From contig VTEF01000002.1 in the NCBI GenBank assembly GCA_008180335.1, positions 247,973-311,972 on the forward strand: a stretch of 64,000 nucleotides of DNA. The letters are read 5' to 3'. The first letter of the stretch is position 1. Each line of letters starts with the position of its first letter. The notes below the pieces were generated by a model. That model did no database searches. It saw nothing but the letters and a program-made list of their open reading frames with translations, and had not been told where the DNA came from. Position numbers and translations under genes: made by a program. Below, piece after piece: positions 52,737 through 63,224 of the stretch. The DNA is from Priestia megaterium (GTDB taxonomy: Bacteria; Bacillota; Bacilli; Bacillales; Bacillaceae_H).

Positions 52737-54212
52737 TTATGATTGAATTAACGATAAAAGCCAATCTTTGATGTCTAAAATACGTAAGTACTTTGGGGTT
52801 AACTGAGTGCCGCTAACGATCATTGCCACTAAGGAATCTTCTTTGTGTAATCCCCCATGACTAGCTCCACCTACATGTGTCGGAGAACCCTCGCCTATAA
52901 ATTCGTATCCAGGTTTTGCACTTACAATTATGTACTCACCTTCATGTGAGAAAAATGAGGAATATAACCTTGCTAAAGCATCGGGGTAATTTCTATACTT
53001 GATCCTCTTATCAGTGATTGAAAGATCTAATATTTCTGTATTTCCTTCTAAAAACCAAGATTGCCCATATGTATCAACATAATCTCCTTCAGGATGAAAT
53101 TTAAGATACCCGCTATGTATTCCAGACGTAACTGTTATTGTTTTTTCATTTTTTAATGCAATGACATCAATTCGATTGTCTTTTTGCAAGATACCTGCTA
53201 TTTCATTTAACCGTACTTTTTGGTCGTTAAGAGTATAAATAAAAGCCATTCGTTCGTTAACGCACAGAACGATTTCGTCTTGGGCCGTAATTCCTTTTCT
53301 TAATTTAACGATTCGATAGGATTTCAAAAGATCTCTTAAGTCAATCAATGCTTCTTTACGATTATTACTAATCCAAGCTTGACCATTGTCTCCCGCAATT
53401 ATCCATATGTTGTTTGATAGAGCCTCATCCCATGACGGGTACTGATTTAAGATTTTTTGTAATTGTTTATCTACCTTTTGAATTCCTTTTACATCGATTC
53501 TTCCATTTTTATGTACACTTTGATCTAAGTTAGGAAAATAAGCAATGGTCAAAGGCGGGACTTTGTTTTGTTGGATAAGGTAACTTATTTCATTAGCTGA
53601 AAATTGATCATTAAAACCATACTTTTGCCAAAAATAAGCATTCTTTTTTAAAGGATTTAGTCTGTGAGAAGCTCCATATGAGAATAAGTCCGGTGAATAA
53701 GCCATTAGCTCCTTATTTATACCTGTTAGCATTGATAAGAGGAATGGGATTTTTAATTGAATTGAGTTACTTCCTCTATATAAAAGCGCATTGATTGATG
53801 CTGTTTGAATTCCTTTATCTTTTAAGATTTCATGAATCGTTTTATGCTGTTTGCTTAAATGTACATGATTTAGATTGAAAAGTATATCTTCCATGGATTG
53901 CTTTAGTCCCAGCTTAAAAAGTTCTCTAACATGGCTTCCATAGTTAACGATTCTTTTTTCTTGTTGGTTGTACCAAACGAGTCCTGGCACTTTGTGTTTA
54001 TCACTGTTGACACCTGTTAATAACGTACTATCAACAGTAACTGACATTGTTGGAAATGGACTAACAACATCCGGAAAATAATAGCCGTTTTCAATGAAAA
54101 ATTGAAAGGCAGGAGCTTTTCCAGCCTTTATAGCAGCCTGTAAGGACGAATCCATTAATGTATCAACTATAAGCATAATAACTTTTTTTTTCTGAGAATG
54201 TTCTGATATCAT
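52737..54212 (-). CDS. Alkaline phosphatase superfamily phosphodiesterase/nucleotide pyrophosphatase-like
   Basis: 491 residues, no signal peptide. VIMLIVDTLMDSSL holds the first metal Asp, PFPTMSVTVDSTLLTG the nucleophilic Thr, YFPNLDQSVHKNG a metal Asp/His set, IAGDNGQ and GGASHGGLHKEDSLVAM the last metal His. These are the motifs of type I phosphodiesterases in the alkaline phosphatase superfamily. Such cytoplasmic forms occur in Bacillus, sometimes near sporulation genes; the substrate is unknown. Start ATG behind GGGAGGAGAATGATTG. Confidence 0.85.
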   Translation of the reverse strand: MISEHSQKKKVIMLIVDTLMDSSLQAAIKAGKAPAFQFFIENGYYFPDVVSPFPTMSVTVDSTLLTGVNSDKHKVPGLVWYNQQEKRIVNYGSHVRELFKLGLKQSMEDILFNLNHVHLSKQHKTIHEILKDKGIQTASINALLYRGSNSIQLKIPFLLSMLTGINKELMAYSPDLFSYGASHRLNPLKKNAYFWQKYGFNDQFSANEISYLIQQNKVPPLTIAYFPNLDQSVHKNGRIDVKGIQKVDKQLQKILNQYPSWDEALSNNIWIIAGDNGQAWISNNRKEALIDLRDLLKSYRIVKLRKGITAQDEIVLCVNERMAFIYTLNDQKVRLNEIAGILQKDNRIDVIALKNEKTITVTSGIHSGYLKFHPEGDYVDTYGQSWFLEGNTEILDLSITDKRIKYRNYPDALARLYSSFFSHEGEYIIVSAKPGYEFIGEGSPTHVGGASHGGLHKEDSLVAMIVSGTQLTPKYLRILDIKDWLLSLIQS

Positions 54213-54487
54213 CAATCATTCTCCTCCCATAGAAATATTGTTACTTGTATTATTTATTATGGAATGATTTACATAAAATTATCAAAATCACCTTAGTGAA
54301 AGTTATTTTCGTGTTCAAAGTTCATTCTTTTTTACAAGAAGACATTTGTAAAATGAAAATAGACATTCACGAATGAGTTTATTGACTTTTCATGATTATC
54401 TTTCCATACGATAGAGTGGATAGGATACGGTTCAAAAGGACAATATACTAACGCTTATGCAATTAAACGATTAATGGAGGGAAATGT

Positions 54488-54940
54488 ATGAACAATTTTT
54501 TTGGACTTTTTGAAAATGAAAATGAGAAGACACAAAATGAGCGTGAAGATGGAAAGCTTCGTCTTCATAAAGAGGAACTAGACATTACTAAAAATAAGGT
54601 AGATGCAGGGGAGGTAACCCTAAACAAAGAGGTTTTAGAAGAGCAAAAGACGGTTAACGTCCCTGTTACTCATGAGGAGGTTGTTATTGAGAGAAAAGCC
54701 ATCAATAATGAACTCAGTAATTCACCTATTAGTGATGAAGAAACCATTCATATTCCTGTTAGTGAGGAACAGGTTCAGGTAGGAAAACATACTGTAACAA
54801 CAGAGGAAGTTTCCGCTTACAAGCACGATGTAGAAGAAACGAAACAGATAGAAGAAACGTTAAAAAGGGAAGAGGCTCATGTTGACACAACCGGTCATGT
54901 TAATTTAGTCTCTGATGAGACAGCTTCCTCTACAGATTAA
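54488..54940 (+). CDS. YsnF/AvaK domain (DUF2382) stress protein
   Basis: 150 residues, acidic and charged. The DUF2382 pattern is visible twice: LRLHKEELDITKNKVDAGEVTLNKEVLEEQKTVNVPVTHEEVVIERKA and ETIHIPVSEEQVQVGKHTVTTEEVSAYKH. YsnF is a general stress protein in B. subtilis and AvaK is an akinete marker in cyanobacteria; the molecular role is unknown. GGAGGGAAATGT precedes the ATG. It is followed by its terminator and a second family member. Confidence 0.88.
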   Translation: MNNFFGLFENENEKTQNEREDGKLRLHKEELDITKNKVDAGEVTLNKEVLEEQKTVNVPVTHEEVVIERKAINNELSNSPISDEETIHIPVSEEQVQVGKHTVTTEEVSAYKHDVEETKQIEETLKREEAHVDTTGHVNLVSDETASSTD

Positions 54941-54961
54941 AAAAGATACAAATTAAAACTC

Positions 54962-55008
54962 AAAAAAACACCTCCCGAATCAAAAGGCAGATTTGTGAGG
55001 TGTTTTTT
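54962..55008 (+). terminator. Rho-independent terminator
   Basis: AAAAAACACCTC pairs with GAGGTGTTTTTT across a 23-base loop. Confidence 0.75.
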
Positions 55009-55109
55009 CGAAAGGATTTTAAACGATGACGTTATGCTCTCGTTTTATATGATCTTAAACAGGAAAAGGACTACCCTATATTTATTCAAGCGGTTATGGA
55101 GGATGAAAT

Positions 55110-55592
55110 ATGTCAAAGAACAAATTTGTCAAATATGACTCCAATGTGAACGATGGCAAAGCTTCAGAACAATTTATTTATAACACTGATCATAGTGCAA
55201 AGCTCCTGCTTCATGAGGAAAAGTTGGATGTTTTTAAGAAATGGATACAAACAGGAGAGGTGACCATACACAAAGAGGTTTTCTCTGTAGAAAAAACCAT
55301 TGTCGTACCTGTGACCTGTGAGGAGCTTGTCGTTGAGAAAAAAGTTTTAGGTGCAGAAAAACCAGACCAAACCGATGGACACACGGAAATCATTCGCATA
55401 CCTATTAGCGAAGAACGTATCGAAGTCATCAAGCATCCGACAATTCTAGAAGATGTTACAATTTATAAACGCCAATTCCAAAAAATTGAGTCTGTTGAAG
55501 AGACCTTAAAAAAAGAAAAAGCACATATAGAAACTATCGGAAACCCTGAAGTAATAGATAAGGATATTGAAAAGCACTCATCATTCACTTAA
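55110..55592 (+). CDS. YsnF/AvaK domain (DUF2382) stress protein, second copy
   Basis: 160 residues with the same domain: LLLHEEKLDVFKKWIQTGEVTIHKEVFSVEKTIVVPVTCEELVVEKK and EIIRIPISEERIEVIKHPTILEDVTIYKR. About 40 percent similar to the gene before it by eye, so an old duplication. Own ribosome binding site (TTATGGAGGATGAAAT) and terminator. One Cys in the domain (VTCEEL) replaces the His of the first copy. Confidence 0.88.
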   Translation: MSKNKFVKYDSNVNDGKASEQFIYNTDHSAKLLLHEEKLDVFKKWIQTGEVTIHKEVFSVEKTIVVPVTCEELVVEKKVLGAEKPDQTDGHTEIIRIPISEERIEVIKHPTILEDVTIYKRQFQKIESVEETLKKEKAHIETIGNPEVIDKDIEKHSSFT

Positions 55593-55601
55593 CGGATATA
55601 T

Positions 55602-55631
55602 CCAAAGAAAGTATATCTATACTTTCTTTGG
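55602..55631 (+). terminator. Rho-independent terminator
   Basis: CCAAAGAAAGTATA pairs with TATACTTTCTTTGG, then TTGTAACTTTT. Confidence 0.7.
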
Positions 55632-55817
55632 TTGTAACTTTTATATTTGTTTTGTATGAATAAAAACGAATCTTTTCATTCTTATTATAAAATCTACTAG
55701 CGTTGTCTCTACAATAGATGTAATTATAAGCAGTGTCTGCCTAAGCTTTGAAATGCAACATATCCTCACTTAATACCTATCCAAGCTCATGCTTCTTATG
55801 CATGGGATGATATTGTA

Positions 55818-55991
55818 ATGCCGTTATTTTATGAGATGGTCTATAAAACTTTTGCTTTTAAGTATAGAATTGATATTAAGCCTGATGAAACACATACGTA
55901 TATGTTTAGCTTAAGGGGTTATCAAGGCATTCATCATATTGAATGTACGCCTAAAGGTTCCTCTTTTAAAGCTTTAGTGGATGATGAATGA
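55818..55991 (+). CDS. Hypothetical protein, possibly 5'-truncated
   Basis: 57 residues from the first ATG (MPLFYEMVYKTFAFKYRIDIKPDETHTYMFSL...), open for another 22 codons upstream without a start (PHLIPIQAHASYAWDD). Sequence looks like a real protein (well-spaced aromatics, GYQGIHHIECTPKGSSFKALVDDE). No ribosome binding site before the ATG, so it may be the end of a longer lost gene. The next gene starts at the very base after its stop. Confidence 0.45.
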   Translation: MPLFYEMVYKTFAFKYRIDIKPDETHTYMFSLRGYQGIHHIECTPKGSSFKALVDDE

Positions 55992-56249
55992 ATGAATATT
56001 GATAAACGCAGTGTGGAAAAGAAGAGGCTTATTTTCAAGTCATTTGGTGATGGTATATATTCTCTGACAGGAGGGCTAGACATTAAAGAAGCCTCTAAAG
56101 TGAATTTTGACTTGGTTGAGGCAGATATTGTATCTGCTCAATCAAATGATCTTTCGAGTATTAACGGTTACAATACAGTATTCATTCATAAAGATGATGT
56201 AGATTTTATATTTGTTTCAGAAACATTTGACACGGATTTACATGATTAA
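55992..56249 (+). CDS. Hypothetical protein translationally coupled to the preceding ORF
   Basis: 85 residues, acidic, soluble (MNIDKRSVEKKRLIFKSFGDGIYSLTGGLDIKEASKVNFDL...). The ATG directly follows the TGA of the previous ORF, an arrangement that suggests coupled translation. Neither product is recognised. Such coupled small soluble pairs can be toxin-antitoxin or toxin-immunity remnants, but nothing here proves that. Confidence 0.5.
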   Translation: MNIDKRSVEKKRLIFKSFGDGIYSLTGGLDIKEASKVNFDLVEADIVSAQSNDLSSINGYNTVFIHKDDVDFIFVSETFDTDLHD

Positions 56250-56273
56250 AAAGAAGAATCAACATTTTCTTCA

Positions 56274-56301
56274 GTTTTTAATAATTTTTATTATGGTAAC
56301 T
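56274..56301 (+). other. dif-like bipartite site F
   Basis: Right arm TTATGGTAACT is identical to sites C and D. Left arm GTTTTTAATAA is AT-rich and a weak match. Confidence 0.3.
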
Positions 56302-56379
56302 TCATAGTAGATGCTATAATTAGAATAATATGGAATTTAAATTCGGTAAGTGTTTGTATAGGTTAAGGGGGAGATTATT

Positions 56380-56619
56380 TTGAAGAGATATGGCGTATTT
56401 ATTGCTAGTTTTGTCATATTACTGTTTGGATTTGAAATTGTTTCAGGAATATTCCTTACATTTACATATGTTCCTGATCCTTCACAGGCTTGGAGCTCAA
56501 TGACTCATTTGTCAAATGAAGTATCCATTGTGAGTGAACCAAATCGTTTTGCATTTTTGATTCCTGTCATAGCAGCGACCATTTCCTTTATTCTTTCAAA
56601 AAGAATTGGCAAGGCTTAA
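56380..56619 (+). CDS. Small membrane protein, two TM segments
   Basis: 79 residues starting at TTG behind AAGGGGGAGATTATT. Segments at about 4-26 and 58-73 flank an outside loop (TYVPDPSQAWSSMTHLSNEV). Ends KRIGKA. Family not recognised. Confidence 0.65.
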   Translation: MKRYGVFIASFVILLFGFEIVSGIFLTFTYVPDPSQAWSSMTHLSNEVSIVSEPNRFAFLIPVIAATISFILSKRIGKA

Positions 56620-56641
56620 AGAAATTGTTTAACTAATACTA

Positions 56642-56683
56642 AACTAAAACTACACAGTAGATAGATATTGTGTAGTTTTAGTT
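56642..56683 (+). terminator. Rho-independent terminator
   Basis: AACTAAAACTACACA pairs perfectly with TGTGTAGTTTTAGTT (15 bp). Confidence 0.8.
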
Positions 56684-56740
56684 GTGTTTTAAAGCCTTTA
56701 AGCACTAAGTTTTCCATAAGGCCCAGCAATATAATGCTGT

Positions 56741-56970
56741 TTGACCTGTGTTAAAATTATAATTATTGAAAATTCAGATAAAAAAGAGATGAAGATGAGC
56801 ACCTTGGTTATGTTTGGGCAGAGATCAAAACCTACCCAGATAATGCGTTTAAAAAGGAATATAAATCTTTATATGTTCATCAACTCAGTATTGCTGACTC
56901 CAAAAGAAAAAGAGGGTACGGTTCTAAATTGATGCAAGAGCTTTATAAAATACAGAGAATTTGTTTATAA
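56741..56970 (+). pseudogene. GNAT acetyltransferase remnant
   Basis: After a broken start, the GNAT pattern appears in one frame: EHLGYVWAEIKTYPDNAFKKEYKSLYVHQLSIADSKRKRGYGSKLMQELYKI, with the acetyl-CoA loop RKRGYGSKL, then ends at a premature TAA at 56968. The upstream part (IIIENSDKKEMK) is in another frame. It lacks both the first strands and the C-terminal strands of the fold. Confidence 0.75.
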
Positions 56971-57189
56971 AGAGCTATAAATCCGTTCAAAGTAACTTCC
57001 ATTATAAATGATAAAGTTAATTGTTTTTACATAATTTTAGTAGATAATGATAATCACAAAGAACTGTTAAAAAAGGCAACAAAAGAATAAGCAAACACGA
57101 TACTTAATGGTCTTCTGAAGGAAAAGAAGTTAAACGGCACTTCGTTCAGTCCCATGTTCATTTTTTTACTTATAGTCAGGGGGAAGCAG

Positions 57190-57696
57190 ATGATAGAGCA
57201 AACTTTAATCGACTTAAAACGAAGATTAAACGAGAATAATGAAATGCTTATTGAAGAATCTGACGGAAGTACGTGCTTGAGGAGTTTTGTATTTGCTCCG
57301 CCCGCTTCTGAACAGGAGCTGATTGATTTCACCGTTCGGACTAGAAACATCCTTCCCGAAGATTATCAACAATTCTTACTCCTGCATAACGGTGCACAGC
57401 TTTTTAAAGGGCAATACGAAAACATAGTTGACCTTTCTAAAATAGAAGATATCCCAAATGATCAACGAAATTTTAATAAAGCGTTTGGCTCTTATCTTAC
57501 AGGGGATAGGAAAGACTCTTATCCAATTGGTCACTTTATCGATATAGGATCGATTATGATAAGCAATACGCGCTGCCGTGAAGGAAAGAGAGATTATTTA
57601 TGGATTGCATCTATAGAGCATATTGAATTTCCATATGATTTTCAAACTTGGTTACATAAGTTAATAGCAGCTGACGGACATTCATTTTGGACTTAG
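57190..57696 (+). CDS. SMI1/KNR4 (SUKH) family protein
   Basis: 168 residues. The SUKH-1 pattern is visible: FVFAPPASEQELIDFTVRTRNILPEDYQQFLLLHNGAQLF (residues about 39-78), then YPIGHFIDIGSIMI and DYLWIASIEHIEFPYDFQTWLHKLI. Bacterial SUKH proteins are usually immunity proteins for contact-dependent or polymorphic toxins. No toxin lies in the window. Start ATG behind AGGGGGAAGCAG. The immunity role is family-based inference. Confidence 0.82.
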   Translation: MIEQTLIDLKRRLNENNEMLIEESDGSTCLRSFVFAPPASEQELIDFTVRTRNILPEDYQQFLLLHNGAQLFKGQYENIVDLSKIEDIPNDQRNFNKAFGSYLTGDRKDSYPIGHFIDIGSIMISNTRCREGKRDYLWIASIEHIEFPYDFQTWLHKLIAADGHSFWT

Positions 57697-57748
57697 GTCC
57701 ATTTCGGTAAAAAGGACTGATTCCTTGATGGCAACAGGAGCTGTATAA

Positions 57749-59092
<1,344 letters not shown>

Positions 59093-59102
59093 TTCAGCTA
59101 TA

Positions 59103-59143
59103 GAAAGAGCCTGCAAAATGAATGTGCAGGCTCTTTCTTTTTC
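59103..59143 (+). terminator. Rho-independent terminator
   Basis: GAAAGAGCCTGCA pairs perfectly with TGCAGGCTCTTTC, then TTTTTC. Confidence 0.9.
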
Positions 59144-59356
59144 TAATGAATTACTTTTCATAGTAAAAAGTAATCTGTTGTGCTCCTTGTTGCTTGAAAA
59201 TAATGTTTGATCAAAACACGCTTTTATTATATTCAATTGAATCATTTTTTTATAAAAAAGTTTGATCATTTCTGTGAACCTTATTTCATTAAAGCGCTCG
59301 ATTGTGGAAACTCGTTCTCAAAAAAAGCCCCCATAAGTTGAAGAATGTATATGTGT

Positions 59357-59665
59357 TTATTGCCTTGGTCCAAATAACATTACCGAAACACCGATTGAAC
59401 ATATCCCTGCACCTAACCAATCATAGAAATCTGGTGTTTTTTTATCAATGCCCCATCCCCATAAAACAGAGAGAACAATAAACACCCCACCATAAGCTGC
59501 GTAAACCCTTCCGAAAGATGGAAAAGTTTGAAATGTAGCAATTACACCATATAAAGCTAATACTAATCCACCACTAATGCCCAAGTAAAAAGGTTTCCCT
59601 TCTCTCAACCATAACCAAATCAAATATCCTCCACCAATTTCGGCTATTCCTGCAAGGATAAACAA
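59357..59665 (-). CDS. ynfA: YnfA/UPF0060 family membrane protein
   Basis: 102 residues, four membrane segments: [74 protein letters not shown]. This is the strongly conserved YnfA family, SMR-like in fold; function uncertain. The TTG start used here drops the first residues of the family. A GTG behind AAAGGAA would give the full start (V-F-I-L-S-A-I-I-L), but one extra T in a T run puts it out of frame. Either a frameshift, a sequencing error or a shifted start. Confidence 0.85.
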   Translation of the reverse strand: MFILAGIAEIGGGYLIWLWLREGKPFYLGISGGLVLALYGVIATFQTFPSFGRVYAAYGGVFIVLSVLWGWGIDKKTPDFYDWLGAGICSIGVSVMLFGPRQ

Positions 59666-60206
59666 AATTATCGCACTAAGAATAAAAAACCACTTCCTTT
59701 AAACTTTTTAGAATATGTAGATTATAACTCATTCTTCTTTTATAAGTCTTGCTTTCTTAGCTAAGATTAGGATTGCATTACGAACGTTTAAAAATGGCAA
59801 ATACAACTAACCACGAAAAGTATTATCAATAGGCGGAATTACAGTACTACCACAAATCAAGAGCAATACATTTTAAAAGTTATTTTACAGCTACATCTTT
59901 AATCTAATCGCCTAAACTGGATATGCCGTTCTTTTATCTTCTAAACAAGAAAGTCCGAAAAATAAGCGATCTTTCTTGTTTCATTAACCATCTCTATTAG
60001 TATAAGTGTAATACTTCACATTCAATCTTCAACAATCTGGCCCGATTGCTGAACAAGAAAAATCCTATACTTTCAGTACAGGATTTTGATCCATCTTTTT
60101 TATAAATTATCGAACTTTGTTTTAAATTATCAATCTTTTTTTACAACACTACACTCCTTGCGGGCAAATCAATGCATGACCTTTCGTATTCAATGTGTTG
60201 TATTTC
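59666..60206. other. Gene-free stretch with two hairpins
   Basis: No supported ORF. Hairpins: AAACAAGAAAG with CTTTCTTGTTT (59942-59979), and AAAATCCTATACT with AGTACAGGATTTT (about 60057-60087, one wobble), which on the minus strand is followed by five T and could end the germination-permease transcript. Confidence 0.5.
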
Positions 60207-61307
60207 TCAATGACTTTTTTTGAATTTTTTCTTCAGCATAGCGACTGTTAGCAGTACCAGCGGCAGCAATAAGCCGATTATAGCTGTATAAAACGGTGAC
60301 GTTTTTTGTGTATACTCAGCTAGGTAGGCCGTATTTGGAACAAAGACACGGGCAAAAAACAAGAATAGCATCCCGGATGGCAATGTTAAATAGCGATAGG
60401 TTTTAAGGTTCAATAGTTGAGCCATCCCTACGTTTAAGACGTAAAATAATATACTCAACTTAAAGAAAGTGGAGATGAACCATATGATTGCAACAATGAC
60501 TTCGATTCTTGTTATGATATCATTGACACTGATATTTTTCGCCAATAAATAAGTCGGGAACATTCTTGTTGAAGTTTCGTCTGTGCCTAGAACGGCAATG
60601 GACAGGGCAATAATGACAGTTAAGAAGATCCCCCCTAACAATGTTGCGATGTATAAAGGTTTTCCACTTGTTCCATTCCATTTTACATGAGGAAAAATCA
60701 TTAAAAAAACAACCATATCAAGAAATGGAAAGCTGAGAAAATGAATAATTGCTTTTAGTACCGGTTTCATTCCTTCCCCTAACACAGGTTGAAAATTTTC
60801 TGGTTTGATCTCTGGATTTAAGAGTAAAACGAGCATAATGAAAAGAAAAAACACCCAGGGAAATAAAATTTCGCCAGAGCGTGCTAGTACTTCTATTCCC
60901 AGCCTTACACCTATAATCGAAACTCCTGCAACGAGAAGGTAAATCGCTAGAATGGGGGTTTCTGGCATAATTTGTGTATGGATAAAATCACCTATGTTAT
61001 AAAGGGTAAGGGATCCTGCCACAATTGGAAAGGTGAGAAACAAAAGCGAAATCCCTTTTCCTAACCATTTTCCTAGAATGTCGTCTGTGTACTCGATAAG
61101 CGTTTTATCGGGAAACCGCCTTGCAAGTGCTATATATAAAGGCATAATGGCTAAAGCGATCCCGACTGTTAATAAAGAAGTGATCCAAGCATCTTGTTTT
61201 GCAAGGGAGACGAGTATGGACGGAATCACTAAAATTGCGCTGCCAATGATATAAAGGATGACGAGTACGATAAATTGCTTCTCAGAAATTTTTGTATTGC
61301 TTAACAT
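60207..61307 (-). CDS. Spore germination permease (GerAB/YndE family)
   Basis: 366 residues, ten membrane segments of the APC-type spore permease family: KISEKQFIVLVILYIIGSAILVIPSILVSLAKQDAWIT at the start, EYTDDILGKWLGKGISL and NFQPVLGEGMKPVLKA in the middle, ending KKKFKKSH. GerAB proteins form germinant receptors with GerAA and GerAC, but neither is adjacent, so this is an orphan B subunit. Start: the inner ATG (MLSNTKIS) fits the family length; the frame opens 13 residues earlier. Ribosome binding site is weak in either case. Confidence 0.88.
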   Translation of the reverse strand: MLSNTKISEKQFIVLVILYIIGSAILVIPSILVSLAKQDAWITSLLTVGIALAIMPLYIALARRFPDKTLIEYTDDILGKWLGKGISLLFLTFPIVAGSLTLYNIGDFIHTQIMPETPILAIYLLVAGVSIIGVRLGIEVLARSGEILFPWVFFLFIMLVLLLNPEIKPENFQPVLGEGMKPVLKAIIHFLSFPFLDMVVFLMIFPHVKWNGTSGKPLYIATLLGGIFLTVIIALSIAVLGTDETSTRMFPTYLLAKNISVNDIITRIEVIVAIIWFISTFFKLSILFYVLNVGMAQLLNLKTYRYLTLPSGMLFLFFARVFVPNTAYLAEYTQKTSPFYTAIIGLLLPLVLLTVAMLKKKFKKSH

Positions 61308-61428
61308 CTCTTCATATATCCCCTTTACAAAGGCATCAGTTCCCATTTCGAATACTAAAGCATTATTTTCAAAAAACAGCTGACCTGTACTGTCGAAATG
61401 AAAAATGATGAGAGTGTTACTTTAAAAT

Positions 61429-61481
61429 AAATTCAGAGTCTGTCTTGATCAATCTTGCTTTCAAAAACAGACTCTGAATTT
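61429..61481. repeat. 15-bp inverted repeat hairpin
   Basis: AAATTCAGAGTCTGT (61429-61443) pairs perfectly with 61467-61481 across a 23-base loop. There is no long T run, so terminator activity is doubtful. The rest of 61308-61694 holds no gene. Confidence 0.7.
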
Positions 61482-61694
61482 ACAATCAATCAACCGTTTA
61501 ATCGACATATCAGTCAAACTATATTTTGTACCAAATGAGTTAAAATATACCTTTTCAATGAAATTTATCATGTGAATTTCAATTTAACGAATGGATCTCC
61601 TATTTAAATGATAAGCCAAGCTTGCAGCTGCCAGCAGGGTTCGCTTTTTTTATAGTACATATAGAGTGCAATAGATAACAAATTGAAATCAAAC

Positions 61695-61748
61695 TTAACG
61701 AGCACTTTACAATCTATTAAAAAGAGATTAATAAATTGCTAATACAAT
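61695..61748 (+). promoter_or_regulatory. Pho box (PhoP-binding direct repeats) and promoter
   Basis: Four six-base repeats at exact 11-bp steps: TTAACG (61695), TTTACA (61706), TTAAAA (61717), TTAATA (61728). This is the TT(A/T/C)ACA-N5 pattern of Bacillus PhoP sites. A TACAAT -10 starts at 61743, ten bases on, the usual spacing for PhoP-activated promoters. Predicts induction of the alkaline phosphatase by phosphate starvation. Confidence 0.8.
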
Positions 61749-61792
61749 TGTCTATAGAAAGAGAAGACGACACCAACCGGGAGGTAACGACA

Positions 61793-63193
61793 GTGTTTAA
61801 AAAGAAGTTAAAGAAAAAATTATTGCCAGTAGCGGTTCTTTCGACAGTAGCTTTAGGCGGATTAATGAGTGGGCTTTCACACGTAGATGCAAAAGGGCAT
61901 GATCGAAAAGACAGAAAGCATGATAGAGACATTAGAAATGTCATTGTTTTAATTGGCGATGGCATGGGAGTTTCATATACTTCTGCTCACCGTTACTTAA
62001 AGGATAATCCTGCTACAAAGTTTGTTGAACCAACAGTACTTGACCAATATCTTGTTGGCCAGCAATCGACGTATCCAGAAGATCCTGCACAAAATGTAAC
62101 AGACTCTGCTTCTGCAGCAACTGCGATGTCTGCGGGTATTAAAACGTATAACAATGCCATTGCAGTTGATAACGATGGATCAGAGGTAAAAACAGTTCTT
62201 GAAGCAGCTCGCGAGAAAGGAAAAGCGACAGGTCTTGTCGCTACTTCTGAAGTAACGCACGCAACACCAGCTTCTTTTGGTTCTCATGATCACAGCCGTA
62301 AAAATATGAATGCAATTGCTGATGATTATTATGATGAAATGATAAAGGGAAAACATAAAATTGATGTTATTCTTGGCGGCGGTTTAAGCAACTTTGACCG
62401 TAAAGATCGCAACCTTATTGAAGAGTTCAAAAAAGATGGATATAGTTATGTAACAAACCGTGAAGAAATGTTAAAAGATAAGAACGGCCAAATTCTTGGT
62501 TTATTTGCTCCGGGCGGCCTTCCAAAGAGAATTGACCGTACAGAAGAAATTCCATCATTAGAAGAAATGACAAACACTGCAATTTCAAAATTAAACAAAG
62601 ACAAAGACGGTTTCTTCTTAATGGTAGAAGGAAGCCAAATTGACTGGGCAGGACATGACAATGATATCGTTAGTGCTATGAGTGAAATGGAAGACTTTGA
62701 AAAAGCATACAAAGCAGCAATCGATTTCGCTAAAAAGGATAAACATACATTAGTAGTGGCAACAGCTGACCATTCAACTGGCGGATACTCAATTGGAGCA
62801 GACGGTATTTATAACTGGTTCAGTGAGCCAATTAAAGCAGCAAAACGCACACCTGACTTCATGGCAGAAGAAATTGCTAAAGGGGCAGATGTTGAAGCAA
62901 CATTGAAGAAGTATATTGACCAAAAGGTTCTGGAATTAACGGAAGAAGAAATTCAATCTGTAAAAGAAGCAGCTAAGACAAATAAAGTAATTGAAATTGA
63001 CAATGCGATTGAAAATATCTTTAACAAGCGTTCTCATACGGGCTGGACAACAGGCGGACATACAGGTGAAGATGTTCCGGTTTATGCATTCGGACCTTCA
63101 AGCGAAAAATTTGCTGGTCAAATTGACAACACTGAAATTGCAAAAAATGTTTTTGACGCTTTAAGATATAAAATTAAGATTCAAGACAAATAA
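61793..63193 (+). CDS. Secreted alkaline phosphatase
   Basis: 466 residues starting at GTG behind CGGGAGGTAACG. Residues 1-33 are a Sec signal (KKKLKKKLLPVAVLSTVALGG). Active-site motifs: VIVLIGDGMGVSY (metal Asp), NVTDSASAATAMSAG with nucleophile Ser105, THATPASFGSHDHSR, MVEGSQIDWAGHDND, TADHSTGG and the final metal His in GWTTGGHTGEDVP. A classic PhoA/PhoB enzyme releasing phosphate from organic esters outside the cell. Controlled by the Pho box upstream. Confidence 0.95.
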   Translation: MFKKKLKKKLLPVAVLSTVALGGLMSGLSHVDAKGHDRKDRKHDRDIRNVIVLIGDGMGVSYTSAHRYLKDNPATKFVEPTVLDQYLVGQQSTYPEDPAQNVTDSASAATAMSAGIKTYNNAIAVDNDGSEVKTVLEAAREKGKATGLVATSEVTHATPASFGSHDHSRKNMNAIADDYYDEMIKGKHKIDVILGGGLSNFDRKDRNLIEEFKKDGYSYVTNREEMLKDKNGQILGLFAPGGLPKRIDRTEEIPSLEEMTNTAISKLNKDKDGFFLMVEGSQIDWAGHDNDIVSAMSEMEDFEKAYKAAIDFAKKDKHTLVVATADHSTGGYSIGADGIYNWFSEPIKAAKRTPDFMAEEIAKGADVEATLKKYIDQKVLELTEEEIQSVKEAAKTNKVIEIDNAIENIFNKRSHTGWTTGGHTGEDVPVYAFGPSSEKFAGQIDNTEIAKNVFDALRYKIKIQDK

Positions 63194-63224
63194 GGAAGAG
63201 CAAAATAAAATAACGTACAATTTC

